Source: Blastopirellula marina (lineage in GTDB: Bacteria > Planctomycetota > Planctomycetia > Pirellulales > Pirellulaceae). Taken from it: a stretch of DNA of 64,000 nt. The notes beneath the pieces are model-generated. The model searched no databases, was not told the DNA's origin, and worked only from the letters and a program-made list of their open reading frames with translations. Numbering within the stretch: the stretch's first letter is position 1; every line of letters starts with the position of its first letter. Shown here piece after piece: positions 1 through 9,584 of the stretch. The position numbers and the translations under genes are program-made. Where the stretch lies: positions 62,001 through 126,000 of the forward strand of contig NZ_PUHY01000013.1 of assembly GCF_002967765.1 (NCBI RefSeq), written 5' to 3'.

Positions 1-87
1 GAGAAACTGCTTGGCTACTCCCCAAAAGTCCTGATCGAGGATGGCATACAGGAGTACGTCGACTGGTTCCGCACCTGGCACGGCTAA
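1..87 (+). CDS. NAD-dependent epimerase/dehydratase, C-terminal end (partial)
   Basis: The window opens inside a reading frame whose last 28 residues begin EKLLGYSPKVLIEDGI and end FRTWHG. A Leu-Gly-Tyr-x-Pro-x-Val segment followed by a Glu-Asp-Gly-Ile helix and a terminal Trp-Phe-Arg stretch is the usual C-terminus of extended short-chain sugar-nucleotide epimerases, such as UDP-glucuronate or UDP-glucose 4-epimerase types. The Rossmann domain and the catalytic Tyr-Lys lie outside the window, so the substrate cannot be named. The call rests on the tail alone. Confidence 0.6.
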   Translation, partial: EKLLGYSPKVLIEDGIQEYVDWFRTWHG

Positions 88-166
88 TGGATTTGGCGCT
101 TTCGGCTTGGTAGGCTCTTAAGTAGAAGAGTTCGCCACCATCAAAATCCGAGAGTGATCCACAGCC

Positions 167-811
167 ATGCGAAATTGCGTCTCCTTAACCGGTTTGTTTC
201 TGGTCGGTTTTCTGCTCCTTCCCTCGCTGGCGGATGAAGCGAAGGAACAAGCCAAGGCAAAGTCGCTGTTCAACGGCAAGTCGCTCGAGCACTTCGAGGT
301 CCCGCAGTTCGGCGGCGACGGTGAGGTCGTTGTCAAGGATGGCGTGATCTCGATGGGACAAGGGGTGATGCTGACCGGCATCACCTACAAGAAGGACGAC
401 CTGCCAAAAACAAACTATGAACTGACTTGGGAAGCCAAACGCACCATGGGGATCGACTTCTTCGCCGCCGCTACGTTTCCGGTCGGTGATAGTTACTGCA
501 GCTTCATTCCCGGTGGCTGGGGAGGTGCGGTCGTCGGCCTGAGCAACATCGATGGAGAGGACGCCTCCTCAAACGAAACCACCAAGTATCTCGCTTTCAA
601 AGATGATCAGTGGTACCAGTTCAAACTCCGCGTAACCCCGAAGAAAATAGAAGCCTGGATCGATGGCAAGCAACTCGTCGATGCCAACATCGAAGGCAAA
701 AAGATCTCAACTCGAAACGAAGTCGATCTATCACATCCTTTGGGATTCGCAGCCTGGCAAAGTGCGGCGGAGATTCGCAAGATTGAACTGCGAGAACTTA
801 AAGCCAAATAA
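167..811 (+). CDS. Secreted DUF1080 (3-keto-disaccharide hydrolase-like) protein
   Basis: This 214-residue protein starts with a signal peptide: MRNC, a hydrophobic core around residues 8-19, and a likely cleavage near SLA-DEA. The mature part opens with the KSLFNGKSLEHFEV segment typical of DUF1080 domains, which have a concanavalin/LamG-like beta-sandwich. It continues with a YELTWEAKR strand and a WYQFKLRVTPKKIEAWIDGKQL strand pair. DUF1080 proteins are greatly expanded in planctomycetes and are thought to act on or bind sugars outside the cytoplasm; some members are 3-keto-disaccharide hydrolases. The substrate here is unknown. It stands alone between the epimerase end and the SUKH-like gene. 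Confidence 0.8.
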   Translation: MRNCVSLTGLFLVGFLLLPSLADEAKEQAKAKSLFNGKSLEHFEVPQFGGDGEVVVKDGVISMGQGVMLTGITYKKDDLPKTNYELTWEAKRTMGIDFFAAATFPVGDSYCSFIPGGWGGAVVGLSNIDGEDASSNETTKYLAFKDDQWYQFKLRVTPKKIEAWIDGKQLVDANIEGKKISTRNEVDLSHPLGFAAWQSAAEIRKIELRELKAK

Positions 812-873
812 GGCTATTGCGACAAGCCGTTAGACGGCTAGTTTACATCTCCTTCTCAGCTTGATGGTATTCT

Positions 874-1737
874 ATGGCAGAGAGAAAACGTCCCAAGTGG
901 CCATCCACTAAGTTCTTGAGACGCCGCAAAACAGAGAACGACGATCAACAGCCGTATCTCGGTTTTGGTTGGGAATTAGATTACTTCGAGTTCTTACAGA
1001 AACGGGATGGTGGCATTCCCCAACTAGACGCGTTCCCCATCCATTACGAAGGACGGAAGCGTGCGGCGCGAGTCCGAAGTTTTTATGGTCGACAAGCTCT
1101 CTGCAACTCCGTGGTCGTCCATTGGGATTCTCTTCCTCGTGGATGCTTACCCATTGGCGACGTTGAGATCGATGGTGACGACTTTGATAGTCCAACACTC
1201 TTAACGTTTCGTTGGGGAGAACACTTCAACAAAATTTTCTTTTGGGATAACCCACACGATATCGGTCCACTGGATCCGGAAGATCCATCGCGTCTGATTC
1301 GTGTCGCCAACTCGCTTCCGAACTTCCTTCGATCTCTTAAGAATTATGACGAGTTGTACTACCGTACGTTCATTGAACTGAACACGACGCCGCTAGAATT
1401 ACCCACGATTATGGAAGCATTGCGAGATTGCGGAGTCGAAGAGTTTTCCGACGCCGACTACACAAAAGGAAAAAATTGCACGACCTGGTCCGCGACATGG
1501 CAAGAGTACTACGCACAGATTTCTGTGGGACATAGTGTAAAGAAACTGGGAGACGTCGCCGTTGTCAGTTCAGTCGCCAAAGCCTCTCGATGTTTTCTCG
1601 CAATCGATGCTTGCCATTGGGACCAAGCCTCCGCACTGCGCGCCGTAAAGAAAGCACTCAAAAACGTACCAGCGTTCAAAGGAGCGAAAAAAGCCGGGCA
1701 GACCGCAGCCCAGCGTGAGCCTTATTGGCGGGATTAA
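874..1737 (+). CDS. SMI1/KNR4 (SUKH)-like protein
   Basis: The 287-residue cytoplasmic protein has a very basic N-terminus and no signal peptide. Around residues 88-153 it has the pattern of SUKH domains: LPRGCLPIGD, then a Asp/Gly-rich turn, a strand TLLTFRWGEHFNKIFFWDN, and a final helix RVANSLPNFLRSL. SUKH proteins are commonly immunity partners of polymorphic toxins, but many bacterial copies are orphans. No toxin, nuclease or secretion gene adjoins it here, so an immunity role is only a possibility. The C-terminal ~100 residues are unrecognised. A profile search for SMI1_KNR4 would settle the call. Confidence 0.55.
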   Translation: MAERKRPKWPSTKFLRRRKTENDDQQPYLGFGWELDYFEFLQKRDGGIPQLDAFPIHYEGRKRAARVRSFYGRQALCNSVVVHWDSLPRGCLPIGDVEIDGDDFDSPTLLTFRWGEHFNKIFFWDNPHDIGPLDPEDPSRLIRVANSLPNFLRSLKNYDELYYRTFIELNTTPLELPTIMEALRDCGVEEFSDADYTKGKNCTTWSATWQEYYAQISVGHSVKKLGDVAVVSSVAKASRCFLAIDACHWDQASALRAVKKALKNVPAFKGAKKAGQTAAQREPYWRD

Positions 1738-1776
1738 TGGTCCAGTAAAATGTACATTCCGCTCACACGTTCTCGC

Positions 1777-3312
1777 CTATCCGACCAAACTCCTGTCTAG
1801 CATCCGGTAGTTAATCGCCTCGCACACATGATCAGCCGAGATCATCGTAGCTGCTTCCAGGTCAGCGATCGTTCGGGCCAGTCGCAAGATCTTGTCGTAT
1901 GCCCGGGCCGAGAGGCCGAAATTGGCGATGCTTTGCTTCATTAGTGTCGCGGCGTCCTCTTCCACATGACAAAACTTGCGGACTTCGCGGCTACTCATCT
2001 GGGCGTTATAGCGAGTGTTGCTGCTAACAAAGCGGCGGGTTTGAATCTTGCGGGCCTCGATCACGGTTGCTCTTAACTTTTCGCTGCTCGTTCCGTCGGT
2101 CGTGCTGGCCAACTCTTGATAAGGGACCGCGGGGACTTCGATCTGGATATCAATCCGATCGAGCAGTGGTCCTGAGATTTTACCGACGTACTTCTCGACC
2201 TGGGGCGTCGTGCAACGACAGTCGCGACGCGGGTCATTCCGAAATCCGCACGGACAAGGATTCATCGCCGCGACCAGCATAAAATCAGCCGGAAATGTTA
2301 CGCTTCGCAAGGCGCGTGAGATAGTCACCGTGCGATCCTCAAGCGGCTGTCGCATCAGCTCCAGCGTGCGTCGATTAAACTCTGGCAGTTCGTCCAAGAA
2401 AAGAACGCCGTTGTGACTCAGCGAAATCTCTCCGGGTGCCGGATTGCTCCCGCCACCCACAAGCCCCGCCTCTGAAATCGTATGGTGCGGCGAACGAAAG
2501 GGACGCGTCGCCAACAACGGCTGATCGGTCGCGAGCCGACCAGTCGCACTGTAAATGCGCGTCGTCTCCACCGATTCGCTCGGTGTCAGGCCTGGAAGAA
2601 TCGTCCTTACTCGCTTGGCGAGCATGGTCTTTCCTGACCCAGGCGGACCTACGAACAGAAGATTATGCATTCCCGCTGCGGCGATCGTGGTGGCTCGTTT
2701 GGCCAGTTCCTGGCCACGTACGTCTGCGAAATCGACATCGTAGATCGAGTGCTCTTCAAGCAACGTTTGAATCTGGGGTGGGACAGGCTCGATATCGAGT
2801 TGCCCGGCCAAAAAGCCAACGGCTTCGGTCAAGCTGGCGACCGGGATCACTTCGATCCCTTCGACCACGGCCGCTTCTCGGGCATTCTCGGCAGGGACGA
2901 TGATGCCGGCGAGTCCTTGTTTCTCGGCAGACATCGCCATGGAAAGCACACCACGAATTGGGCGTGTGATTCCTTCCAGGGCTAGCTCACCCACAATCGC
3001 ATACTGACTGAGCAGCTCACTTTGCAGTTGCCCGCTACCGGCAAGTATTCCTAGCGTAATCGGCAAATCGAACGACGCAGCGTTCTTAGGAAGCTCGGCC
3101 GGGGCCAAGTTGATGACCACGCGATCTCGTGGACAGAAAAAGCCGGAGTTCACCATCGCGCGTTCGATGCGATGAATACTTTCTTTTACAGCAGCTTCCG
3201 GTAGACCGACCAAAACGGTCTTAGGAAGTGCGGTAGGCGAAACATCAACTTCTACGTCGACGGGGATCGCATCGATGCCGGCCATCGAAAAGGTGCGCAG
3301 TTGTGCCAGCAT
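1777..3312 (-). CDS. comM: YifB/ComM-family Mg-chelatase-like AAA+ ATPase
   Basis: This 511-residue protein has the full-length YifB/ComM architecture. An N-terminal Lon-protease-like fold (residues 1-170) opens with MLAQLRTFSMAGIDAIPVDVE. The AAA+ Mg-chelatase module follows, with Walker A GPPGSGKT at 222-229 and Walker B FLDELPEF at about 305-312. A cysteine-containing NPCPCGF stretch and the C-terminal Mg_chelatase_C region (YDKILRLARTIADLE) complete it. ComM is a hexameric helicase promoting branch migration during natural transformation and is present in many non-competent species. The length matches the E. coli protein of about 506 residues. It is transcribed alone and diverges from the gene at 3562. 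Confidence 0.95.
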   Translation of the reverse strand: MLAQLRTFSMAGIDAIPVDVEVDVSPTALPKTVLVGLPEAAVKESIHRIERAMVNSGFFCPRDRVVINLAPAELPKNAASFDLPITLGILAGSGQLQSELLSQYAIVGELALEGITRPIRGVLSMAMSAEKQGLAGIIVPAENAREAAVVEGIEVIPVASLTEAVGFLAGQLDIEPVPPQIQTLLEEHSIYDVDFADVRGQELAKRATTIAAAGMHNLLFVGPPGSGKTMLAKRVRTILPGLTPSESVETTRIYSATGRLATDQPLLATRPFRSPHHTISEAGLVGGGSNPAPGEISLSHNGVLFLDELPEFNRRTLELMRQPLEDRTVTISRALRSVTFPADFMLVAAMNPCPCGFRNDPRRDCRCTTPQVEKYVGKISGPLLDRIDIQIEVPAVPYQELASTTDGTSSEKLRATVIEARKIQTRRFVSSNTRYNAQMSSREVRKFCHVEEDAATLMKQSIANFGLSARAYDKILRLARTIADLEAATMISADHVCEAINYRMLDRSLVG

Positions 3313-3561
3313 GGTTGCCTCAATCTTAGGGTGTCAACTCACAGTCATCAGTGGCCCCCATTGTGAGTCAAGCAAAACCCCACTTTCAAGTCTTCGTAAA
3401 GTTTTTTGAAAGATCATCCCCCTAGAAGAAGGCGGTTTTCCGCGCTGATTGGACGATGTATTACCTACCATCGAACGGTTTCTCGCAAATTGCACTGCGT
3501 TTTCTGTCAGTGTGGTACCGTTGAACTGCGCGGCAAACTTAACCCCACACAAGTTCCGCTG

Positions 3562-5043
3562 ATGGCCAACCTTGCTAAGTCATTTCTTGAGAAGACCAAT
3601 GCGTCTGCGTCGAGCAGACAATGCACCCTTCCGCCGCTGCGCTACACCTTGTTAGCTGTCGTCGTGCTCGCTCAAGCCGCGACCATCGTCCTCACTTGGC
3701 CACTTTGGCAGGTGCGTCAGTTCCCAGCACACATGCCGGCTATTGAACTATCTCAAATCCCATTTGGTGGATGGTTACTGGCTACATTGGCCTTGATGCT
3801 GGCGGTGCCGCGTTGGGGATTGGTGTTGCATATCACGACGCTTTTGATTTCTTTCGTCTTCGATCAGTATCGCACTCAGCCGCAGTTTATTGCCTTGGCG
3901 GTGCTCATGTTTGCGTTGATCGAGGAGAACGGAATCGTGTTGGTGCGTTGGTTTCTGGCGTCGCTGTGGCTATGGGCAGGGTTGCACAAGTTGCTTTCTC
4001 CTGACTGGTTCACACACGCTGCATGGGATTTGGTGGGAGGAATTGCCTCCGATCAAGCCAGCTACTTTCAGTCATTTGCCTGGGGCATCGGTCTCGGTGA
4101 AACGACGATTGGTTTGCTGGCGATCTTTCGACCACGCTGGGCGGCTATTCCCGCTTGCTCGATGCATTTCGGTATCGCGATCTTCTTGTCACCTTGGTTC
4201 TACGATCACAACATGAGCGTGATCCCCTGGAACGTAACAACCGGAATTGTCGGCTGCTGGGTAATGTGGAACGCGCCGAGCGTTCGCCCACAATTCAATT
4301 CGGAGTGGGCGTTCGCAAGTTTGCTATTGATCTATCCAGCCGGCTTCTATGTGGGTTGGGTCGACCATGGCGTCGCGAGTGTGCTTTACTCCAATCACTT
4401 ACCCGAAGGGCTGATTACCACGACAGATGGAACAGAAAACGTGCAGGGCTGGGGAGCTCTTAACGTGCCATTTCCCAACGAACGACGTTTATTGCGGATC
4501 TACTTCGAGCAGTCCGCGCCCCCCGGTGCGAAGCTACATATCGACGACCAACGTTCGATGCTCTCCGATTTATACTTCGTAAAACGATCGAATCATCAGG
4601 TCGAACAAATTTCACGGCAAGAATTCCACAACGCGTCCATTGGTGAAGTCGCAGGAATCGAACATGATCGCCGGCGTAACTGCTTCCTTCTCAATCGAGC
4701 AGGCGTCCGGATGTTGAAGCGCGACAAGGCTGGCCCCATCTATGCTGTGGAAATGAATCCTCGCCAATTTCGACCAGAACTATTGGAACTCCTCGAAGGC
4801 CTTCCCAATATCGAACAACTGAACCTGGCTGGCTGTCGTGTCACAAACGAGGACTTGAAGCGCTTACCGACGCTACACAAACTTCAAGGGATCGGCTTGG
4901 CTGAAACGTTCGTCAACGATCGAGCGATCCAAGAGCTCAAGCGACAACCGGAGCTGAGATTCATCGACTACGAAGGAACAAGAATGACAACCGAGGCAAT
5001 CCTTCAGTTTGAGAGCCAGCGAGCGAACTTAGACGTCAGCTAA
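3562..5043 (+). CDS. Multipass membrane protein (HTTM/DoxX-like) with C-terminal leucine-rich repeats
   Basis: I start at the ATG at 3562 (MANLAKSFLEK, 493 aa). The frame is open upstream to 3406, but that part is Arg/Cys-rich and lies in the divergent intergenic region. Residues about 30-285 form seven or so hydrophobic segments with motifs such as WLWAGLHKLLSPDWF, resembling HTTM/DoxX-type membrane proteins. A soluble part follows. The last ~90 residues contain leucine-rich repeat units (LEGLPNIEQLNLAGCRVTNEDL, then LHKLQGIGLAETFVNDRAI), a planctomycete-style LRR. The combination suggests a membrane-anchored sensor or binder; the function is unknown. The 3' end overlaps the convergent DUF1501 gene by 15 bp. 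Confidence 0.75.
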   Translation: MANLAKSFLEKTNASASSRQCTLPPLRYTLLAVVVLAQAATIVLTWPLWQVRQFPAHMPAIELSQIPFGGWLLATLALMLAVPRWGLVLHITTLLISFVFDQYRTQPQFIALAVLMFALIEENGIVLVRWFLASLWLWAGLHKLLSPDWFTHAAWDLVGGIASDQASYFQSFAWGIGLGETTIGLLAIFRPRWAAIPACSMHFGIAIFLSPWFYDHNMSVIPWNVTTGIVGCWVMWNAPSVRPQFNSEWAFASLLLIYPAGFYVGWVDHGVASVLYSNHLPEGLITTTDGTENVQGWGALNVPFPNERRLLRIYFEQSAPPGAKLHIDDQRSMLSDLYFVKRSNHQVEQISRQEFHNASIGEVAGIEHDRRRNCFLLNRAGVRMLKRDKAGPIYAVEMNPRQFRPELLELLEGLPNIEQLNLAGCRVTNEDLKRLPTLHKLQGIGLAETFVNDRAIQELKRQPELRFIDYEGTRMTTEAILQFESQRANLDVS

Positions 5044-6339
5044 CACCTCTGCGATAGGCTTTCCTTCGCAGATCGCCATAGGACGCCCGATAGGCGTTTG
5101 GTAGTAATTATGGAAGTTGATCCCTAGCGCCGTGTGAATGGTGGCATGGATATCTTCGACTCGCACGGCCCCTTTCGTCTCTGGGGTAATCTTCGTTCCT
5201 TCGGGATCGGTCTCGCCGAAAACGGTTCCTCGTCGAATTCCACCGCCGGCCAGCACTACGCTGAACCCATGTGGCCAATGATCGCGGCCAGCAGCAGGAT
5301 TGATGTTGGGCGTCCGGCCGAACTCGCCCCCACAAAGGACAATCGTATCGTCGAATTGATCGCGTTCTTTCAATCGTTTGATGGTCGCGGCAAGTCCAGC
5401 GTCGAGCGTTGCGGCTCGGGCCGATTGCAATTCGTGATTGTTCGCATGCGTGTCCCACCCGCCTAGCGTGACCTGAACGCAACGGACGCCAGTTTCGATC
5501 AGTTGTGTTGCACATAGGCAACCGCGTCCAAAGGGCGAATCGCCGAAGGACTCCTTCTCGGATCTCGAAACATCGTTGATGTTGAAGGCAGCGATCTGAT
5601 CAGATGTCATCATGGTGGTCGCGCGATTGACCATTTCTTGATGAAGTGTCTTGTTCGTTTCCAAATCGCTCCGGCGTCCTTTGGCAAAGGAACTCTCTAA
5701 GACATTCAGATCGCTCATCCGCGCATCGAAGCGAACCTCCGAGACTCGCTTGGGAAGATCTGGGAGCGGCCCGGATGGATCGTACATTTTGAAGGCATCG
5801 TACTTGTTCCCTAGGAACCCGCCGCGGGCCGAGAAAGCCTCGGGAAAAATGGAAACGTGACGTGGAATCTCAACACCTTTCGCGGAAAGCTCGTGGCAAA
5901 GCACCGCTCCGATCACGGGATGAATCAGTGTTGGATCGGGGCGGTAGCCTGTCTGCATGTTGTAAGTCGCTCGTTCGTGGTCCCCTTCTTTGCTCGTCAC
6001 GCAGCGCAGGAGTGAGACTTGATCCATTACCTCGGCGGAAAGAGGCATTGAGTTGGCAATCTTCAAACCTTTTACCGAAGTGTCGATCGCTTTTGCATCA
6101 CCGCCAATCTTCTTCCCTGGATGCGGATCCCAAGTTTCGAGTTGGCTGGGGCCTCCTTGCATCCACAGAACAATCACCGACTTTGGCCGCCTTTTCTCTT
6201 GCTGTGACGCAGCAGCAAGCACTTGCGACAGCGGCGTTAACCAGGCTAGACCGGCACCTGCCCCTAAGAGCGTTCGTCGACTGAAGTGGCTTCGAGTTCC
6301 ACAACCCTCCGGACCGAGCATGTGCGAGAAGTGATTCAT
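5029..6339 (-). CDS. Tat-exported DUF1501 protein
   Basis: The ATG at 6339 gives MNHFSHMLGPEGCG and a 436-residue product, preceded by AGGAA about 10 nt upstream. An in-frame ATG at 6372 would overlap the upstream gene by 17 nt. A twin-arginine signal (HFSRRTLLGAGAGLAWL) is followed by the DUF1501 core: SVIVLWMQGGPSQLETWDPHPG, then CGGEFGRTPNINPAAGRDHWP near the C-terminus. DUF1501 proteins resemble alkaline-phosphatase/sulfatase-fold hydrolases and in planctomycetes nearly always accompany DUF1549/DUF1553 proteins, as here: the partner's stop codon lies 16 nt upstream. The activity is not established. The pair is probably one operon read leftwards. Confidence 0.88.
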   Translation of the reverse strand: MNHFSHMLGPEGCGTRSHFSRRTLLGAGAGLAWLTPLSQVLAAASQQEKRRPKSVIVLWMQGGPSQLETWDPHPGKKIGGDAKAIDTSVKGLKIANSMPLSAEVMDQVSLLRCVTSKEGDHERATYNMQTGYRPDPTLIHPVIGAVLCHELSAKGVEIPRHVSIFPEAFSARGGFLGNKYDAFKMYDPSGPLPDLPKRVSEVRFDARMSDLNVLESSFAKGRRSDLETNKTLHQEMVNRATTMMTSDQIAAFNINDVSRSEKESFGDSPFGRGCLCATQLIETGVRCVQVTLGGWDTHANNHELQSARAATLDAGLAATIKRLKERDQFDDTIVLCGGEFGRTPNINPAAGRDHWPHGFSVVLAGGGIRRGTVFGETDPEGTKITPETKGAVRVEDIHATIHTALGINFHNYYQTPIGRPMAICEGKPIAEVLADV

Positions 6340-6355
6340 AGCGGGACAGTTCCTG

Positions 6356-7990
6356 TTAGTGGTTCCAGGCAAATTCGGTGCAGTTCATCAAAGCCCAGAA
6401 AATGTCTTCGAAGTCTTGGGTGCGCCGCGTGCGAAGTTCTTCATTCTTGAGCTTCGCTTGAAAGTGCTCACTTTCCTGCTCCGTCGGTCGTCGGGTCAAG
6501 ACGCAGAGAAATGCGGTTTCGATTCCTGAAGCATCGTCGGGGGCAAGCTGAGAAATCTTGGTCGCCGAATTTCGAATGAAATTCTCCTTGGTTCGCTCGT
6601 TCACCAAGTTTCCATTCATCATCAATAATCGTTGTGGGATCGTTCCAGCATCGAGACTGAATTCATCTTCGCCAGCATCTCCATAGCGTTTCAGAAAATC
6701 ATTCGTTTCGCCGAAAGTGATCAATCGCGTCAGAACGTGACTTTCCGCATTGAGTGTATGGAGCGACGAAGCTTGGTTGATACTGCCAATCACCTGCTCG
6801 GGTCGCAGTCGACTTACCGGGTACGAGGCCCAGAGCTTTTCGTGCTGAGCCGTGATCTCATGATCGGCGCGACTGTCGAGCTGGAAAACTTCGGTTGAAG
6901 CGATCAAACGAATCAAACGCTTCAAATCGAAATCATGATCGATAAAGTCGTTCACTAGTGGTTCCATTCCGGCAGGCAGAGTTCCTTTCTCGAAACTTCC
7001 TTCCAGGGGAATGTCATCGACCGGCTCGACCAGAGGACGTCCCGTTACAATGGCCCAAACTCGATTGACAATCGCTCGAGCGAACGGCTTATTCTCAGGA
7101 TGGGTCACCCAGTTCGCGAGCCGCTGACGAAGCGTGCCACCACTTTCTTCCAGTAAGTCTCGGTTGAAGGGAACTTGAGCTGGAACGGTAACCTCTTCGT
7201 CCGCATACAGGTACTTGAAGTCGTAAGGACGTCCCTTCTTGTCGGTGATCCCGACGAAGGAGTTTTGTGCTTCGCGAAAGAAGGAAGCCAATTCGTGGAA
7301 ATCGCTTTGCTTTAGATCGCCTCCCAGGTTGTCATCGTGACATTGCACGCAGTCGATCCGGGTCGCCAGGAAAGCTCGGGTTAGTCTCCCCGCCAAGCGT
7401 GCCACATCGGGTTCTTTCGTGCCGTCTTGGTCGACCGTTGCGGTGACGAAGTTGACCGCCGGGTGATCGGTCCAAAGCCCTGTTTCCGAGATCAAGTCAC
7501 GCGTCAACATGTCGTACGGACGATTGGCCATGAGTTGATCACTCAGCCATGTGACAAACCGGCGCTTACGAAAAATCAGAAACGGACCGTTCTCAGTTCC
7601 TACATAAGCGCGCGACAAGCGTTCGGCCATGTAATCACCGTAGCGGCGATCGTTCAGCAAGTAATCGACCCACCACTGTAAACGATCGACATCGGGTCGC
7701 TGCTCGAGCAGGCGAATCTCTTCGAGCGAGGGTATCGTACCAACTATTCCCAGCGAGAGACGCCGCGCAATGACTAGATCGTCCGCCTGGGAAGCAGGTT
7801 GCAAGTCGTGCTCATCCCACGTCTGCTGGAACTGTCGATCGACCGCCTGGCGGGCCAAATCGAAATCATTGGTCCGAGCCACCACCGGCTGCTCAAGAGC
7901 TTGTACCCTGGGCGGCATCAATAACCAATTGGCCAGTGAAGCCAACGTTATGGTTGCCAGCGTTATGAACGCAATGTTTTTCAACCACAT
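6356..7990 (-). CDS. DUF1549/DUF1553-domain secreted protein
   Basis: The 544-residue product begins with a hydrophobic signal or anchor (IAFITLATITLASLANWLL). Residues about 45-230 match DUF1549 (ARRLSLGIVGTIPSLEEI, WWVDYLLNDRRYGDYMAERL), ending in a CVQCHDD cytochrome-like Cys-x-x-Cys-His. The DUF1553 part follows from about residue 285 (LRQRLANWVTHPENKPFARAIVNRVWAIVTGRPLV), ending with FLCVLTRRPTEQE and a C-terminal NCTEFAWNH. It lacks the N-terminal cytochrome and concanavalin modules seen in long homologues of 700-1000 residues, so it is a compact form. It is the first gene of the pair with DUF1501. The Cys-x-x-Cys-His suggests heme or metal binding, but no reaction is known. Confidence 0.88.
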   Translation of the reverse strand: MWLKNIAFITLATITLASLANWLLMPPRVQALEQPVVARTNDFDLARQAVDRQFQQTWDEHDLQPASQADDLVIARRLSLGIVGTIPSLEEIRLLEQRPDVDRLQWWVDYLLNDRRYGDYMAERLSRAYVGTENGPFLIFRKRRFVTWLSDQLMANRPYDMLTRDLISETGLWTDHPAVNFVTATVDQDGTKEPDVARLAGRLTRAFLATRIDCVQCHDDNLGGDLKQSDFHELASFFREAQNSFVGITDKKGRPYDFKYLYADEEVTVPAQVPFNRDLLEESGGTLRQRLANWVTHPENKPFARAIVNRVWAIVTGRPLVEPVDDIPLEGSFEKGTLPAGMEPLVNDFIDHDFDLKRLIRLIASTEVFQLDSRADHEITAQHEKLWASYPVSRLRPEQVIGSINQASSLHTLNAESHVLTRLITFGETNDFLKRYGDAGEDEFSLDAGTIPQRLLMMNGNLVNERTKENFIRNSATKISQLAPDDASGIETAFLCVLTRRPTEQESEHFQAKLKNEELRTRRTQDFEDIFWALMNCTEFAWNH

Positions 7991-8201
7991 GGTTTGAGAC
8001 TCGCGAAGAGCTTCCGATTTAAGAGACTAGAACTCCGGGCAACATTCATTGTTACTTGAATTCTTCGGGGGATGTTTCCCCATTGCAGAGAAAACTTGGC
8101 GATTTCTTGCTTTTCTTAAAACCAACGTTGGCGGGTTCCGAGTAGAAAGGGAGAAAGCGAGCGAAGCATCCTCTTCTACTCTACTAAGGTATTCCGATTT
8201 C

Positions 8202-9437
8202 ATGTCCGCGGTGAACTCATCTTGGCAAGCAAAAGAACTGGTTCTCACCAAACCAAGCTTTTCCCCAAGTGGGCTTAATTCGGGCGACACCGGCCTAGTA
8301 GCTAGCGAGTCCGCCTCCCCGCCACGGAGCGGCTTGATCGTGCGTGTCGCCGCAGGTCTTGTGAACGCTTGGGAGTGGTGTTTCGGTGCGATCTCGATGA
8401 TCGTAATCCTTGCCTTTTTGGCGACGGTACCTATTCTAAATTTAATGAGCCTGGGTTATCTGCTGGAAGTCGGGGGGCGAATCGCCCGGACGGGCAAATT
8501 CTCTCAAGGCTTCATTGGGATTCGCAAAGCAGCCCGAATTGGAAGTATCGTGGCCGGGGCATGGTTGATGTTCCTGCCGTTGCGCTTGCTTTCCGACGCT
8601 TGGCAGAGTGCCTGGTTGATTGACCCAACTAGCCAGCAAACGCGGGTCCTGTGGTTCGTCACGATGATCGCAACCGGAATGGTTGGATTGCACGTGGCGT
8701 GGGCCTGTTATCGCGGCGGCCGACTTCGTCATTTTATCTGGCCCGCCCCGATTCGTTTTTTTAAGACCATCTTTCACGGCGGCATGTATCGCCATGCCCG
8801 TGAGGGTACTTTGTCCTTTATCAAGGAACTCCATCTATGGCATTATTTCTCGCTGGGTGTTCGCGGATTCTTCGGCACCTTAGCTTGGCTTTTGGCACCA
8901 GTCGTGTGGATGATCGGAGCACGTCAAATTTCCGAACCAGGGATTGCGTTTGTGGTCAGCCTGCCCGGTATGGTGATGTTCGCCTTTGTCCTGTTGTACT
9001 TACCGTTCCTTCAAGCTCACTTCGCCGACGAAAATCGATTTAAAGCGTTATTTGAGTTAGGGACGGTCAGACGATTGTTCCGCCAGGCTCCACTTGCTTG
9101 GTGGTCGGCACTTCTGATTACGCTGCTGTTCGCCTTGCCGCTTTACCTTCTCAAGGTCGAGATGATCGATCGCGAGATCGCCTGGCTCCCTAGCTTGCTC
9201 TTCGTGGTCTTTATCTTTCCTGCCCGCCTGTTAGCGGGATGGGCATTGGCTCGGGCCAAGAAGCGAGAACAGCCCGCCCACTTCCTTCTGCGATGGTTGA
9301 GCCGGTTCGCCGCGATCCCGGTTGTGTTTTCGTACATCTTCTTCATGTATTTGTTCCTGTACATCTCTTGGCGTGGAGCAGATAGCCTGCTGGAACAACA
9401 CGCGTTCCTTGTTCCGGTTCCCTTCCTGGGCGCCTAA
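8202..9437 (+). CDS. Multipass integral membrane protein, planctomycete type
   Basis: I use the ATG at 8202 (MSAVNSSWQAKELV, 411 aa), with AAGG about 12 nt upstream; the frame extends open to 8049. After a polar N-terminus of ~45 residues come about eight hydrophobic segments, including ISMIVILAFLATVPILNLMSLGYLLEV, LLAPVVWMIG and IPVVFSYIFFMYLFLYIS. A glycine-bearing loop GRIARTGKFSQGFIG follows the first segment. The protein ends with FLVPVPFLGA. I recognise no named family with certainty; its overall plan resembles DUF4013-like membrane proteins. It precedes the S41 protease gene by ~150 bp on the same strand, so co-expression is possible. Confidence 0.75.
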   Translation: MSAVNSSWQAKELVLTKPSFSPSGLNSGDTGLVASESASPPRSGLIVRVAAGLVNAWEWCFGAISMIVILAFLATVPILNLMSLGYLLEVGGRIARTGKFSQGFIGIRKAARIGSIVAGAWLMFLPLRLLSDAWQSAWLIDPTSQQTRVLWFVTMIATGMVGLHVAWACYRGGRLRHFIWPAPIRFFKTIFHGGMYRHAREGTLSFIKELHLWHYFSLGVRGFFGTLAWLLAPVVWMIGARQISEPGIAFVVSLPGMVMFAFVLLYLPFLQAHFADENRFKALFELGTVRRLFRQAPLAWWSALLITLLFALPLYLLKVEMIDREIAWLPSLLFVVFIFPARLLAGWALARAKKREQPAHFLLRWLSRFAAIPVVFSYIFFMYLFLYISWRGADSLLEQHAFLVPVPFLGA

Positions 9438-9584
9438 AGGTTTCCGATTCGCCATGCTGTCGATGCAAGATCGCGTGATGCGCTGTTTTGCCGTCTACGG
9501 TTCGCCACTAGGACCGCCTGCTTGGAACAGTTAACATTGAGAGTACCCCCTTGTCTTCTGGTTCCTCAATGGACACGCATAGTT

